Shown one piece after another: positions 23,101 through 34,902 of a DNA stretch of 64,000 bases. Each line of letters begins with the position of its first letter. The first letter of the stretch is position 1. The notes beneath the pieces were generated by a model. The model saw only the letters and a list, made by a program, of their open reading frames with translations, was not told the origin of the DNA and did no database searches. The position numbers and the translations under genes were made by a program. This DNA is from Telopea speciosissima (Eukaryota > Streptophyta > Magnoliopsida > Proteales > Proteaceae). The stretch is from assembly GCF_018873765.1 (NCBI RefSeq), contig NC_057925.1, positions 58,540,970 to 58,604,969 on the forward strand. The letters run 5' to 3'.

Positions 23101-26100
23101 CTCTGCCTTGCAGGAATAAGTATGCTCGATTCATTGGGATCGTGATCATTTCACCATATGTACATCAGGTTTTTTAATGAGTACTTGTCTTATATAACAG
23201 GGAAATGGAGGAGATAACTGCATTTATAAAAGGTGCCATCTGTGAAGATCAGTGTCTTGGACGCTGCTTGTACATCCATGGTGTTCCTGGAACTGGCAAG
23301 GTGGGCTTCTTGATATACTATTCTAAAAGGGTCATAGTGTTCGTTTCTTGTTTCTCTTGTTCCCTAAACAAGTCTTTACTTGTTCACCCAATCAATCTGC
23401 TTTCAACCGCAGACTATGAGTGTTCTTGGAGTGATGAGGAATTTAAGGTTTGAAGTTGATGCAGGAAGTATAAAACCATATTGCTTTGTAGAGATTAATG
23501 GTCTAAAGTTGGCTTCGCCAGAGAATGTTTACAGGGTAAGTTGTGGTTATGCGATCATGGATTGGTTTCTTGTGCGAAGTCAATACTCATTTTCTTTGAT
23601 GTCTGACTTAGAGCACTTGCAGGTTGTATATGAAGCACTAAGTGGACACAGGGTTAGTTGGAAAAAGGCTCTCCACCTGCTGAATGAGAGATTTTCAGAT
23701 GGTCATAGAACTGGGAAAGAGGACAATCAACCATGTATTCTACTAATTGATGAGCTTGACCTTCTTGTAACCAGAAATCAGTCGGTAAATTTTTTTATTT
23801 TTGTTGTACAATTCTCATTTTAATTTTTGTCAAAACAAGGGTAGGCCTAAAATCACCATGGGAGTGGTGAAAAGAGATATAGGTTAACAACTAATATGAC
23901 CTTCGATAGAGTTGAATAGTGAAACAAAATTTGTGTACCTGACCCATTTAGCTGGGATAAGGCTTTTTTTAGTTGAGTTGAGATTCAAACAGACACCATT
24001 TTCCCTTAAGACTATGTTTGGAAGCCAAGAAAAGAAAAAGAGAAAAACATAGTAAGTCAAAAACTATGATGACACAATGATTGATTTATGTGTCTATCTC
24101 TCACCTCAAATTCAATTTGTCTGAATTTTTTCTTTTCTTTTCTTGGTTTCCAAACAGAGCCTTAGAGTGAGGTTTCAGAAGCATTTTCATTGACAACAGT
24201 TATTTTTGCTTTGCAGGTTTTGTATAATATCCTTGACTGGCCTACGAAGCCACAATCCAAATTGGTTGTAATAGGTAACTTTCAACTCTAATCGTGCTTC
24301 TTCCAAGCCAACCCATTTCATGATTCAACGCTTAACAAAATTATGTTGTTGTCTTTGCTACAATTAACATGCAGGCATAGCTAATACCATGGATCTTCCA
24401 GAGAAGTTGCTTCCTCGTATCTCAAGTCGTATGGGGATTCAAAGGCTGTGCTTTGGCCCCTATAATTATCGACAGCTGCAAGAAATCATTTCAAGTCGTC
24501 TGAAAGGCATTGATGCATTTGAGAAACAAGCTATAGAATTTGCATCAAGAAAGGTCAGAACTTTTGGTATTTGTTTCATCATATAATTATCATCTGTTTA
24601 TCTGTTGTTGATGATGTCATTGATGTTTATCCTTATAAACGTTTTAATCAATGTATCATGAAAAGTTCAATAAACTATTTATTAAATTCATGTTTACAAT
24701 GTCTTACATGAACTCAGGTAGCAGCTATTTCAGGGGATGCTCGTCGTGCCCTGGAAATATGTAGGCGCGCAGCAGAACTTGCAGATTATCGGCTCAAGAA
24801 GTCATCCTCTCATCCTGATTCTGCTGCCTCAGGTGCATAAGAACTTTAAAACATATGGTTTTATATTATCTATAAGTGTGTGTGTTTTTTTTTTTTGTTC
24901 TTTAATATTATTCATAAGTTAGAACAGGAAAAATTCAAGGAAATAATTCCAATGATGGAAGATAATCAAGAAAGGACCCTGATTTCTTAGGGTTTCATCA
25001 AGAAACCTCATAATCAAAGTTTTTACGGGGAGGAATTACATGTCTTCAAACAATGAGATATAATAGAACTAGTTGATGGTGGTTATTAGGGATGTTATTG
25101 GTAATCGAGTGCCACAATTTGAAGATTATTTATCATTTCGTGAATCAACAGGAAAGGAAAATCTGGTGCAGAGGTGAATCTGGGCTCTTTTCTGTTAAGG
25201 CTCAATGGGAAGCTGTCTTTGATCATAATCATCCCTCCCTTCTTACTGAATATTATGGATTTAAGGGTTCCCCTCCCAAGTTCAATTCCTTGCTTGGATT
25301 GCAGCTAAAGCTGGTGTCCTCAATATATCTCTATGGGCTTTTGCATTCTTAAATTCTGCTTCTGTTGCTCAAAGATGCTGATTCTATTCTTCTCCTTCCA
25401 TACACAACATATTCCCTTTCTAGGTTTTGGACTACTCTCTTATCTGAAATTGGAATAAACTATGTTACACCTTCTCCCCCCCCCCCCCAAAAAAAGATCT
25501 TTTCTTGTACAGAAAATGAAATTTTTCTTGAGTTGAAGGGGTGATACACTCTGGAGGTTCCTATCTCTTTTAATGATTTGGAGTTTATGGGCCCATAGAA
25601 ATAGAAGGGATATAGAAAACCATCCTGAGCTTACTGTTCATCTGATAGTGGTCTTTGCATCTTACTTCGTGATCAGTGCCTGTGTATGAATTTGGAGTTT
25701 GAATAGCATACCACAAATATAATATAAATAGGATAATGATGCTTACCGAAAAAATAAAAAATTGACATTAAACAAAAATATGGAGCTTAGAGAATAAATA
25801 GGGTGGATGAAAAAGAATTGTCTATGGAATTGTTTGCTCTAGGTTGTAATTGCACCAAAAACAGGGGATAAAATCCACATTGGATAGGCTGATGCACTGC
25901 AAAAATTTGACATTACTGGTGGATTGAACAAACAACCATGTGATACATATCGGATTGGTCTTGATAGGTACAACCCTTGGTTCTAACTTCTAATTGCAGG
26001 AGTCAGCATAATGCAAGCAAGAAATCATTCCTACAGTCTGCAGTACCAAGTTATGAATTTTTCTTAGGTGGTAGATACAAATTAGTAAATTTAAAATTTA

Positions 26101-29100
26101 AATTAATTCTTACCCAAATCAAATAGAATAGAATTGTGGTGTTTTCTTACCCAAAAAAAAATCAAATAGTATAAGGGGTATCTATAGAGTGTCTGGTCAT
26201 GTTCTCTAATGCACATATGATGCAAACTTTCACTTGGGCTTTAAGTGAAAGATGTGACTAGGACTCTCGTTAATGCAACTCCAATCTTTTAGTCTTAGGT
26301 TGTCTATGAAAGTTATTCCTTAGAGTGCTACTTACAGACAAGTTTGGCAGAAAAAGGAAGAAAATGATTCTTTCTTAGACTAGCAAATGACTAGAATAGG
26401 ATCTCTAGGTTTCTTCCATTCTAACTGGGATAGAGCTATGATGTTTAAAATCCTGGCAATGGTTTTTATACCCATAACCTAGCCACAAGAAGTTCAAATA
26501 ATGCCTGAATCACCTGATCTTTGGACCTTTGGTTAAGTAACCATAAGCTTTCTGATCATGATAAAAGTACAGCACTCTTACACCTGGTGTCCATTAAATT
26601 TATTAACTGCAAGTATCAAGATTATTGTGATTAATTTTAGCATAGCCTAGATCCCATGTTTTTTAATCATGGTTATCCACAAATGTCACAAGCAAATGGT
26701 GATTTTCATTCCTGTATTTACGACAACATCATCTTCACCATTTTATTTAAACTCTAGTTTGAACCATTAAACATTTCTCAACTTTATTTAGTTTAATGTG
26801 AGACCTCTTATACTATTAGCTTTCAGCTTAAGCTTTTTTTTGAGAAGCATAATCTTTTAGCACCTGAGGTAAGAACTTTTTCTGACTAGGGTAATTTTTT
26901 TTCCAATTTCCAGCAAAATCCATCATCGGCATGGCTGATGTTGAAGCAGCCATACAGGAAATGTTCCAGGCACCCCATATCCAGGTGAGTTTTTGATTAA
27001 CATATCAAGCCTGAACCACAACTTCCCTCTTTCCATTCTTGTCTACTGATTCTAATAAAGGGTCCATTGGATGTTCCAACTAAATCACGTTAGAAAATAA
27101 AATCCTGATGAACATTTGAGCTGTGAATCTGTGATATCCCGTTTGATGAGCATGCCTCTCATGGCATTGGAGGGTTTTTTTTTTTTGGGGGGGGGGGGGG
27201 GGTGGGAGAAAGTCATTGGAGGGTTTTCACATAAAATAGTCAGGATACGATTACGTTTGAATCGATGATTGTGACTATTTCTTTAGAAGTTTCTCTGGAT
27301 GATAGCTAAAGAAAACCTATTAAAACTAGAAGAAGCTCGGAATCTATTGTATGGATTAGATGGTTGAAAATGATCTGGTTGATACCCGTGGGTGCGAACC
27401 ACTGAGTTGTGTTTTATTCTTCACCGATCGTGTGTGGGAGCAGCTCAAAGAAAAAAATTAGAGTCCGTTCCAGGCTGAATTCAGGCCCAGCCCACCATCT
27501 GCTATTAGGTCCGGGAATGACGCCAGTCAAGGGTGCCGCTATGCCCTGAATGCATAAGACACATTGTGTGTTTTGGGGTACCACACTGATGTAGATCCCA
27601 CGGCTGACCAGAAGAACCAAGGCCCATCAAACCAGCTCCAGATGGACCAGAACTGGATCAGATCGAACCAGCCCAGCAGGTCTTCCAGAAGGGCCAAGAG
27701 AAAGAGGCCAAAACACTGTTCACGTGAACAGTGTCACAGCCCATATTTTCCTTGTGTGGAGATATCTTTTAGAGGATTTTGTGGGCCCATCGAGTGGAGA
27801 AAGATTCTATCCTAAAGTTGCCATTGTTTAGTTTCTATTTTCAGTTCTAGAAAGTAGATAGTTTCTATCAGTTTGTTTCTATTTTTGTTTCCTTGCTTGT
27901 TTAGAAGGCTGGATCTATAAAGCCTTGGTAGTCTCTATTTTTCATTAGTTGCTTATTTGTTACCTTCTATTTTGGTTTAAGGAAGTTTCTATTTTCTACC
28001 TTCTATTTTGTAAGCTTGCCTAAGCTATTAATAAGCCCCCTATTGTAAGGAGATAAGTTGAGAGAAAAGAAACTGCAGGCCAAGTAGCCATCGAGTATGG
28101 GTATTCCCCTATGCTGCAACAGTTGAGATAGCTGTGGGTGAGAGGCCCATTCCCCCTACCTCCTTCTATCGTCTCTTCTCCTCCCTTCCCTACTTGATCA
28201 ACACTGCTGTACTATTTTCTGTGACTGCAACTAATCACTGTGAAAGTATACTTCAAAGACCTGAATCAAGCCTGTCAAGTTCTTATTAGTTGCTGCTATT
28301 ATACAACTTGAGGCTCTAGAACACCTGCCGATCTGAGTTTTATTGCAGAAACTTCAAGCTCTCTGATCTCCAGATCCATCCATTAGTTGTTGATGATATT
28401 TGGAGGCTGAAGTACCCTCAATGAACCTTTCCTTTGATGCACCTAGCCATCACTTGTAGCTGAGATTTTGAAAGTTCACTCAACCCAATAAGACCTAACT
28501 TCGATTGGTTCCCCAGGTCCATCTGAGTTTCTGAGTTACTAAATCTGCTGCTGGTTATTTTCTGGTTAATTTCAGTCTTATTTTGTCCGCTTCTGTTGCT
28601 GTTATCTTTGCTGTAGCCAACTGACATGGTTATATAACGATCCTACTGTAGAGTGGTTCTTACTTGATCCTGTTCTACATTACACACCCTCAAATACTCT
28701 CCTTTCCAAAATTTGGTGCCAGTCCACACCAACAGAAAAAGGAAAGAACGTTTGGGATCCATGGAAAGTGGTTTCATGATCATTGCCTGTAAGCCTGGAA
28801 TTTTTTCACAGATATTTGTCTTAGTTGTTTGCTGAAGGTCTTGGCTGTTTTCTTTTGATACAAATGGATGTGTCATTCTTTTCACAGAATACTCTTTGAC
28901 ATTTATCTGCATTTCGTGTTGTAGGTAATGAAGAATTGTTCTAAACTGAGTAAGATCTTTCTGGTGGCTATGGTCCATGAACTCCACAAAACTGGAATGG
29001 CTGAAACCACCTTTGAAGAGGTCAGTTTACTACTTTACTGAGCTTTCCTTTCCTACTTGTTTTTGTTAATTGAGCTTTTCCAGTATGAGATAACTGTGAA

Positions 29101-30702
29101 ATGATCTGACATCACTTATACTTTCCATTTGGAATCCTGGGGCTCCAGAAATTTAAAACTTAAAAGTGCACTTTCTTTTTGCTCATATCATGAGTTAGGA
29201 TGGACCTCCATTATCGGAAAGACTAATGTGAAGTGAGAAATTAGCAGCAAATGACATCCAAGCTGGAACTGACATATCTATGGCAGCTTGTCTCAAACAT
29301 CTAGGGATTACTTGACTTGTCATTGGACCAGGGAGAATGCCTCTTACAATTAATAAGAATTAAAAGACTAACTGAATCAGAGGACTTCCCCAAGCTGAGA
29401 GTTTTTACTCCAAGGAACCAAACATAGCTTTAACATAATTACTGTGTTTTCAGAAAAATCTTGCAGGGTTAGTTTGAATTTTGAGGTGTTAGAAACTCAT
29501 GTCTAATGCTGTGTTTCTTTTTTGTTCTCTCTTTCTCTCTCTGGTATTGCAGTTAGCAACAACGGTTTCCCGTCTCTGTACAAGCAACAAGGAAGAATTT
29601 CCTGGATGGGATATGCTCTTGAAAATTGGGTAAGCATGTGTATAATAATTGCTCATTTACTTATTTTCCACATTGTGAAAGATGGGTTGGTGGCCTAGCC
29701 CATTTTTCATTTTACTGAGACAAGGTTTTCTAGTTTGGGATGTTGGGCCATCTTAAGATCTCTGTCCAGGTTCCTAAAGCCATGGCAATGATCGCATGGC
29801 CAACGCAGGTATTGGAAATGGAATTGCTTGCTTAAGCAATATAACATATTGTGATAAGTAGCCAAAGGGAGGCCCTATCTGCATGCTGATGAGATGGGAA
29901 TGGGGAGTGGTGTCATCAAAGCTTTAGATGGACTGCCTAGGACCCATTTTATAATCTTACTGAACAATAAAGCAGAAGATTGAGCTCTTTTAATTTGTTG
30001 GTTCCTTCTACAGATGCAAGCTTGGTGAATGCAGAATCATATTATGCGAATCGGGAGCTAAGCATAGATTGCAGAAGTTGCAGCTCAATTTTCCAAGGTT
30101 AGCTAACTTTACCTAAATATTCAAATTAAGGCCCCACTCAGCCATAAGTCTCTATACCAACTTTGAAAAAAAAAGTGATGCAGGTAGAAGTGGGTCCGGC
30201 CCCATCTTGACCCACATCTATTGGTTAGGGTTCTTTAATCCTTTCAGGGTTTGGGTTGAGCCTAGTAAGCCAGCATGGGGAGGGGGATTAAATGAAAACT
30301 CCCTTGTTAAAGTTGGCACAGTCCTCGTAGGTGGTGATTCTTGGTCTAACCCGTTAATCTCTTTTTTCCCTTCCTCAGGGTTGAACTATGTACACTGGTT
30401 TGAATTTGGATTGCATCATAGCAATTCCAAACAATTTTTATTGGGATCACTGCTCTTTTTGCTGATTTATGTTTGGGTGGTTTCTAGATATTATTCAGGA
30501 ATAGAAAGAAAAGGAAACAAATCTTATACATGTCCAACTCTGAAACTGAAAAAAGCTGCATGGATATTTCTTGCTTTCTTGAGTAGTTATCATTCATATA
30601 ATGAGCCTAATTGGATGTTTCATGATATTCCATTGCAGTGATGATGTGACATTTGCACTGAAGGACTGCAGTGAGATACCATGGCTGACCAAGTACTTGT
30701 GA
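20119..30702 (+). CDS. ORC1: Origin recognition complex subunit 1
   Basis: Largest ORC subunit, an AAA+ ATPase that binds replication origins in the nucleus and loads MCM with CDC6. Sixteen exons in frame: 20119-20906, 20989-21124, 22473-22625, 22748-22882, 22968-23119, 23201-23300, 23413-23535, 23623-23784, 24217-24274, 24375-24553, 24718-24832, 26914-26984, 28925-29020, 29553-29629, 30014-30097, 30639-30702; 2493 nt, 830 aa, near the 809-813 aa of Arabidopsis ORC1A/B. The N-terminus is Ser/Pro/Lys-rich with basic KRRKR. A PHD finger ([10 protein letters not shown].. to WICRLC, about 179-227) lies inside a BAH domain, the plant-specific arrangement known to read H3K4me3. Walker A GVPGTGKT spans the exon 6/7 junction (residues 482-489). 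Walker B ILLIDELD is in exon 8 (DELD at 572-575). Sensor 1 IANTMD and RISSRMG are in exon 10, and the winged-helix part ends at PWLTKYL. All splice sites are GT-AG. Start chosen by the [10 protein letters not shown]-terminus after a CT-rich leader. Confidence 0.96.
22055..22210 (+). mobile_element. Au-type SINE in ORC1 intron 2
   Basis: tRNA-derived SINE: A-box-like TGGTGCAATGGTTAAGG and B-box-like GTCACGGGTTCGAATC, then the conserved Au body GACCCTCCCCAGACCC and the 3' GTGCACTGGGTACGCCCC. It is flanked by an identical 19-bp target duplication AATCAGGTTGATTGACTTC (22036-22054 and 22211-22229), so the insertion is recent and complete. Confidence 0.9.
24007..24174. mobile_element. MITE in ORC1 intron 8
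   Basis: About 168 bp with terminal inverted repeats: TAAGACTATGTTTGGAAGCC at the left pairs with GGTTTCCAAACAGAGCCTTA at the right, and inner AAGAAAAGAAAA pairs with TTTTCTTTTCTT. No clear target duplication. hAT-like by its ends. Confidence 0.55.
25080..25660 (+). mobile_element. LINE fragment (RT zinc-binding region) in ORC1 intron 11
   Basis: Translation in shifting frames gives [29 protein letters not shown] and a following HLFF-like stretch. This resembles the zinc-binding domain that follows the reverse transcriptase in plant L1 LINEs (G.FSVKSAW ... PPK...W). It is a short, decayed fragment with stops and frameshifts and no tail resolved. Confidence 0.5.
27720..28200 (+). repeat. Dispersed LTR-like repeat in ORC1 intron 12
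   Basis: Shares long stretches (GGATCTATAAAGCCTTGGTAG, TTGTAAGCTTGCCTAAGCTA, CCCCCTATTGTAAGGA, GATAGCTGTGGGTGAGAG) with the minus-strand block at 63330-63725. The TATAAA box and downstream CT-rich region fit an LTR. Bounds are approximate. The whole intron (26985-28924) is repeat-rich and holds no gene I can support. Confidence 0.5.
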
Positions 30703-30844
30703 TCTAGTGCTTGGAAGAAAGAAGGATCAATGCGGCACTCCTGGAACTATTTATTTCACTTCTCATTATACCCTTTGCCATCCAATTCTGCGTTGAGATA
30801 GTCCTGTTTTTAAACTCTTTCTCTTCCTAACATCCGCATTGCAG

Positions 30845-30908
30845 TGATGATGTTACATTTTCACTGATGGGCAGCAGTGAGATACCATGGCTGACCAAGT
30901 ATGTGTGA
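30845..30908 (+). other. Duplicate terminal exon of ORC1
   Basis: A second copy of the last ORC1 exon lies 206 bp downstream of the first, with the same CATTGCAG acceptor, 64 nt, the same phase and its own TGA. It would encode [21 protein letters not shown] instead of [21 protein letters not shown]. Similarity extends into the 3' flank (to about 30980). Use as an alternative terminal exon is possible, because splice signal and frame are kept. In the main model it is 3' UTR or downstream. Confidence 0.8.
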
Positions 30909-30989
30909 TCTAGTGCTTGGAAGGAAAGAAGGATCAATTCAGCACTCCTGGAACTATTTATTTCACTTCCCATTTTACCCTTCCCAACA

Positions 30990-32254
30990 CCCCCCCCCCC
31001 TCCCAAAAGAAAAAACTCAAGAATTCAGACATTTATGTATGCCAGTTTTGAAGACCCTACGAACTCTGTTCTCCCCTTTGTGTTGCAAATTCAAACAACA
31101 AATTGATTTGCCCGATTGGTTTACAAACAGTTGTATCACTTGTTGCTTCCCCAAGTACTGCAAGAGGAAAAACAATGAACTGATAGGAGGTTCTTAGGGC
31201 TTTTCTGGATGGGTGTGATAGCGAATTTCCGAAAAAGCATTGGCTGGAAACATCTGAAATACCAATCTGTTAGGAATGCATGGGAGCTTGGAGCTGTTCC
31301 AATTTTACATCTTTTTCTAGTTGGGCCATTCAGATTTCACACCAACTGAAAACTGAGAATGCCCATTGGTCCATGTTACACCTTTTCAGTTTTGGCCAGT
31401 CAAGTGGTTTCAAATACCAGCCACTGGAAACAACTCAAAAAAAGTTTGGTCTGTTTTAGCAAACTTGGTCCAACTAGACAACTCAAGTCCTTTCTTGATC
31501 CCCATCATAGACAATTATACCTAAGAGATGATATGTTTAATATTTGTGAAAGTTTCTAAACTAGGCAGGAGAGGTTATATTTTTTTTTCATTCACAAGCT
31601 CCCAGGTAGGATACCAAAAAGATGAAGCTTGGTGATGATGTAGAATTTGGGTATTATATAGTTGTTCAAATCATATGGTAGAGTAAGGCTGCATAGAGGC
31701 TTATTAAACAGAAACAAACCTCCAAATATGGAGTCAATCTGTGACCCACAGTGGTGGGTTTTCCTAAAAACCTGCCTTAACAGTACGAATTCTCAAACCT
31801 TTGTCATCATGGTTTTAGTGCACGATATGGTATCAGATCGGTATTGATACGGATTGGATGTATTGAACAAATTTGCCCCTGATTCTCCTTTAAAAATGGG
31901 TTTTTGTCAATACCTCATTAATATGGTATCAGCACGGTATCGTATCTCCTGATATCTCAAAAGTCAAAACATGTTTGTCATAGAAATAAAGGAAAATAAA
32001 GAGAGACGAAATCACTATGAAAATATAGGAGAAAATCATTTTATTTGAGAAATTTATTAAATTGGTTGAGCATAGTATGCTCTCTCTCTTCATTTTTTTT
32101 GGCTAAATCTCTCTCACTATACTCTTATTGTTTGTCTTCTCTGCAACAAATAAATAAATATGTGAATAAGGAAATGTTCAACTACAAAGAATTTTTAAGA
32201 ACAATGGGATTTCAGAAAGAATGAGAGGTTGTAAGAGTATTATGATTTACGGAA
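30990..32254. other. Intergenic region between ORC1 and the convergent gene
   Basis: No gene seen. A degenerate stretch rich in GGTATC/GATATC motifs lies at about 31815-31960 and recalls similar sequence at 57280-57560 and 59320-59510. Confidence 0.4.
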
Positions 32255-34118
32255 CTAATTGACTGAATTAAGGAATGTGCAAGGTTTCAAGAACCAGAAC
32301 ATGTCCAAGGATTTCACTTCTGCACCAGCGGCCGGCACAGTGGAAACACCTTTGTTTGCACCGGCATTTCCTTTTTCTCCAGGCTCTCCTTCCTTCATTG
32401 GCGTAGTATTGCTCTGCTTCAATTCTTGAAGAATACCTCTGCCCTGCTGATGAAGCCCATCAACATTTATAGAAAATATAGTCAATCAATAACCATTTAA
32501 GCTGTGAAGCCATCGAAAATTACAGAATAAAAGAGAGGTATAAAATAGACCATACTTTACTACTAAGACTCTTTTACCAAAGAAAAGAGGGGAAGTAGAA
32601 GTGCTTACAGTAGTAGGTTTTGTCCTTGAAGGCTTGAGTGGGGTAGTGGTGGTGGTGTTTTTGTTGGAACCCAATGGCTGACGAGGGGAACTGAAGCATT
32701 GAGGAGAAGGAGGACAGGTTCGAACTTGCAACAATAATCTCTCATCTCCGGACTTAATGTTCTTCAAATCCACAGTATTTGGTATGTTCTCTGTCTCCTC
32801 GTTTCTTCTGCATTTGCTGTTTAATGTTCAATCAAAATCTCAGAACTCTTCATATGACAAAATTAAACAAAAACAATTATGGTTTCCTCCATTGCCCACT
32901 ACAAAATTATTCTTTAATGTTCAATCTGATCTATGGTTAGGATCATGTGATCGGTATTGGTATCATTAGTTTGATAATGAAGAAGCACACTTACTTCTTC
33001 CTTCTCTGCTTCTGCTCCTGCTCCTTAGCTTCAGAACTCCCTTCTCCCACCTGTAGCAAAGGTTTCTTCTCTTTCTCTCTCTCACTCCTCTCTCCAGAAA
33101 TCTCGCCAGAGAGTTTCTTAGGAGACTCCTTCTCCACCTTCGGTGCCTCTGAATTCTCTCTCTCCTTTGCTCTTGTCGCCAATTTCTTCAATTCGTTGCA
33201 GAACTCAGATATCTGACTCAAGATATCTCGACCACCAAAGAGATTACGAGCTGATAGAGTGCTTTTCAGCTGGGGCCTTCGATTATTCTGTGTAAAATCT
33301 GCAGAAGGAGATTCATCCAATAGTTTCTTTTTCTCCGTGCTTGACTTGATCGCTGCTTTCATGACCTTGCTCTTATTATTCTGAGGAGTAGAGAAGTTCG
33401 GGTTCTTGTTCTCGCTGTCTGGGGTGAACTTGTTCGGAGGTTTAGATTCCGTAGTTATGTCTGATTTTGAATCGGTCATTGATGAATTTGAAGATGAGAT
33501 AAGACCTCTTCTTTTCAGGTTTGTATCTCTGAAGCCAAAAGGAAGAGCTCAAATTTCTTGAGATTACTACTAAAGTAAATGCTACTCAGGTGCTCAAATT
33601 TAAATTGAACTAGAATTCAACTTTAGAATACTGCTTGAGGCTAGAAAGCTAGGATTCTTGACAGTACCTCCGATTCCAATCGCCCAAGGGAAGGATTTCA
33701 GAAACGCTAACTGATCTCAAATGCTTAGACTGTCACCCAAAAAAAAACAATGAAAATCAGAAAGATTTGATAAATTAAAACGGAATTCTACATAGGAATG
33801 AAAATATTCTTTCTCTTTCGAGGTTAGAACCTTTGAAGAAGGCATCGATCTAAGAAAATCTTCAGCAGTCTTTGGGTGCCGACAATCTGGAGAGAGAAAT
33901 TTGTCAAGAGCAAGAAAAAGCAAGACTTCGGCCAATTTAATTTTCGGTAGATTAAGCTGGTAAAGGTATGTACCTGATTTACAGAACCAGGCTTCATCGT
34001 CCACATAATCTTCAGGAGCAGTGAAATCGATCCATTTAGGGGCGTTAATGTGCTCATAGAGTTCGTCCTCAACAAATCTAGAGTCGACTTTCTTCCAGTC
34101 AATTTTCGCTGGCTCCAT
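32255..34118 (-). CDS. Uncharacterised plant protein, 395 aa, possibly mitotic
   Basis: Six exons on the minus strand: 34118-33974, 33886-33831, 33729-33668, 33528-32995, 32807-32609, 32446-32255; 1188 nt, all junctions GT-AG and phases consistent. The N-terminus is acidic and conserved-looking: MEPAKIDWKKVDSRFVEDEL, then INAPKWIDFTAPEDYVDDEA and WFCKSDCRHPKTAEDFLRS. I believe this N-terminal block recurs in a plant protein family but cannot name it. The middle (about 90-270) is Lys/Glu/Ser-rich and disordered, with one possible helix at QISEFCNELKKLATRAKERE. The C-terminus is basic then Pro/Thr-rich. No signal peptide or membrane segment. The exon 6 acceptor could be either of two adjacent CAGs (one residue difference). 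Convergent with ORC1. MSA-like motifs upstream suggest G2/M expression. Function unknown. Confidence 0.85.
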
Positions 34119-34445
34119 TTCTCTCTTATGAAGAATCTACAAATAGAAACAGAAAAAAGGTAATCAAGAAAGAAAAAAGAAAACGAAATAATGAAACAGG
34201 GAGCTCGGAAAACCAGGATATCACTCGAGCTGGTCTTCAATTCGATATCTTTCAAATCCGTAAAGACTGCAAAACCCTATAAAAATAAAAAAGAAACACT
34301 TGGATCTATGAATGAGAAGAGAAGCTGAGTGCAGCTGTAGAGCGAGAAGTTGGAGGGTATGAGAGAGTTGCAGAGGTTTTGTAACGTTAAAGAGAGACTG
34401 TTTACGTTGGAGTCTTAGAGTAGACGAGTGTCTTCATAACTTTTC

Positions 34446-34455
34446 GACCGTTGGA
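34446..34455 (-). promoter_or_regulatory. MSA-like (MYB3R) element
   Basis: On the minus strand TCCAACGGTC, a full match to the YCYAACGGYY core of the mitosis-specific activator element, about 330 bp upstream of the 395-aa protein's start. Function is inferred from sequence only. Confidence 0.5.
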
Positions 34456-34616
34456 GATCCTTCAATTTCTTTTATTTTATTTTATTTCTTTTTCCTTCTC
34501 GGGTAGACTGAAGTAAGGTGCAGCAGTGAAGTAGAAACCCAATCATTGGAGGGTGTTTTGGTCAATATACATCGATCGATACTCCTTCATACGTGAAGAG
34601 CAAATCCCTTCTTTAA

Positions 34617-34626
34617 TACCGTTGGA
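34617..34626 (-). promoter_or_regulatory. Second MSA-like element
   Basis: TCCAACGGTA on the minus strand, one base off the full MSA core, 500 bp upstream of the minus-strand gene and 28 bp before the small plus-strand ORF. Confidence 0.4.
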
Positions 34627-34653
34627 TTAGAATTTATTTTGGAAGAGTAAGCC

Positions 34654-34902
34654 ATGGATTCCGATCAAGAAGGTTCTAGCGAGAAACCACAGGTGGCCTC
34701 ATTCACGTTGGATGAATATTGTGAATTGGTCGACTTGCAAGGTCCAATTTCGGATCTAGGATCGGGTTGGTCAATTCGGCTTATTGTTCCGAATCAGATT
34801 CTGGTCCATTCTAATAAGAGTAAAACCCTAGAATCACTGAGTTTTCAGATTCGAGGATCGATTCAAATCCTAACACCGTATTTATTTTCTCTGTTTCACT
34901 GA
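34654..34902 (+). CDS. Hypothetical small ORF or first exon (82 aa)
   Basis: Begins MDSDQEGSSEKPQVASFTLD with a favourable GCCATGG context and stays open for 82 codons. The composition looks protein-like (acidic Ser-rich start, then ELVDLQGPISDLGSGWSIRL). I do not recognise the family. It could be the first exon of a gene whose later exons I cannot identify, or a relic. Divergent from the 395-aa gene across the MSA-bearing region. Confidence 0.35.
   Translation: MDSDQEGSSEKPQVASFTLDEYCELVDLQGPISDLGSGWSIRLIVPNQILVHSNKSKTLESLSFQIRGSIQILTPYLFSLFH

Noticed and set aside
30207-30641. 144-codon open frame on the plus strand
   Set aside because: It lies wholly in ORC1 intron 15 and overlaps the acceptor of the last exon in another frame. 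No domain or family resemblance.
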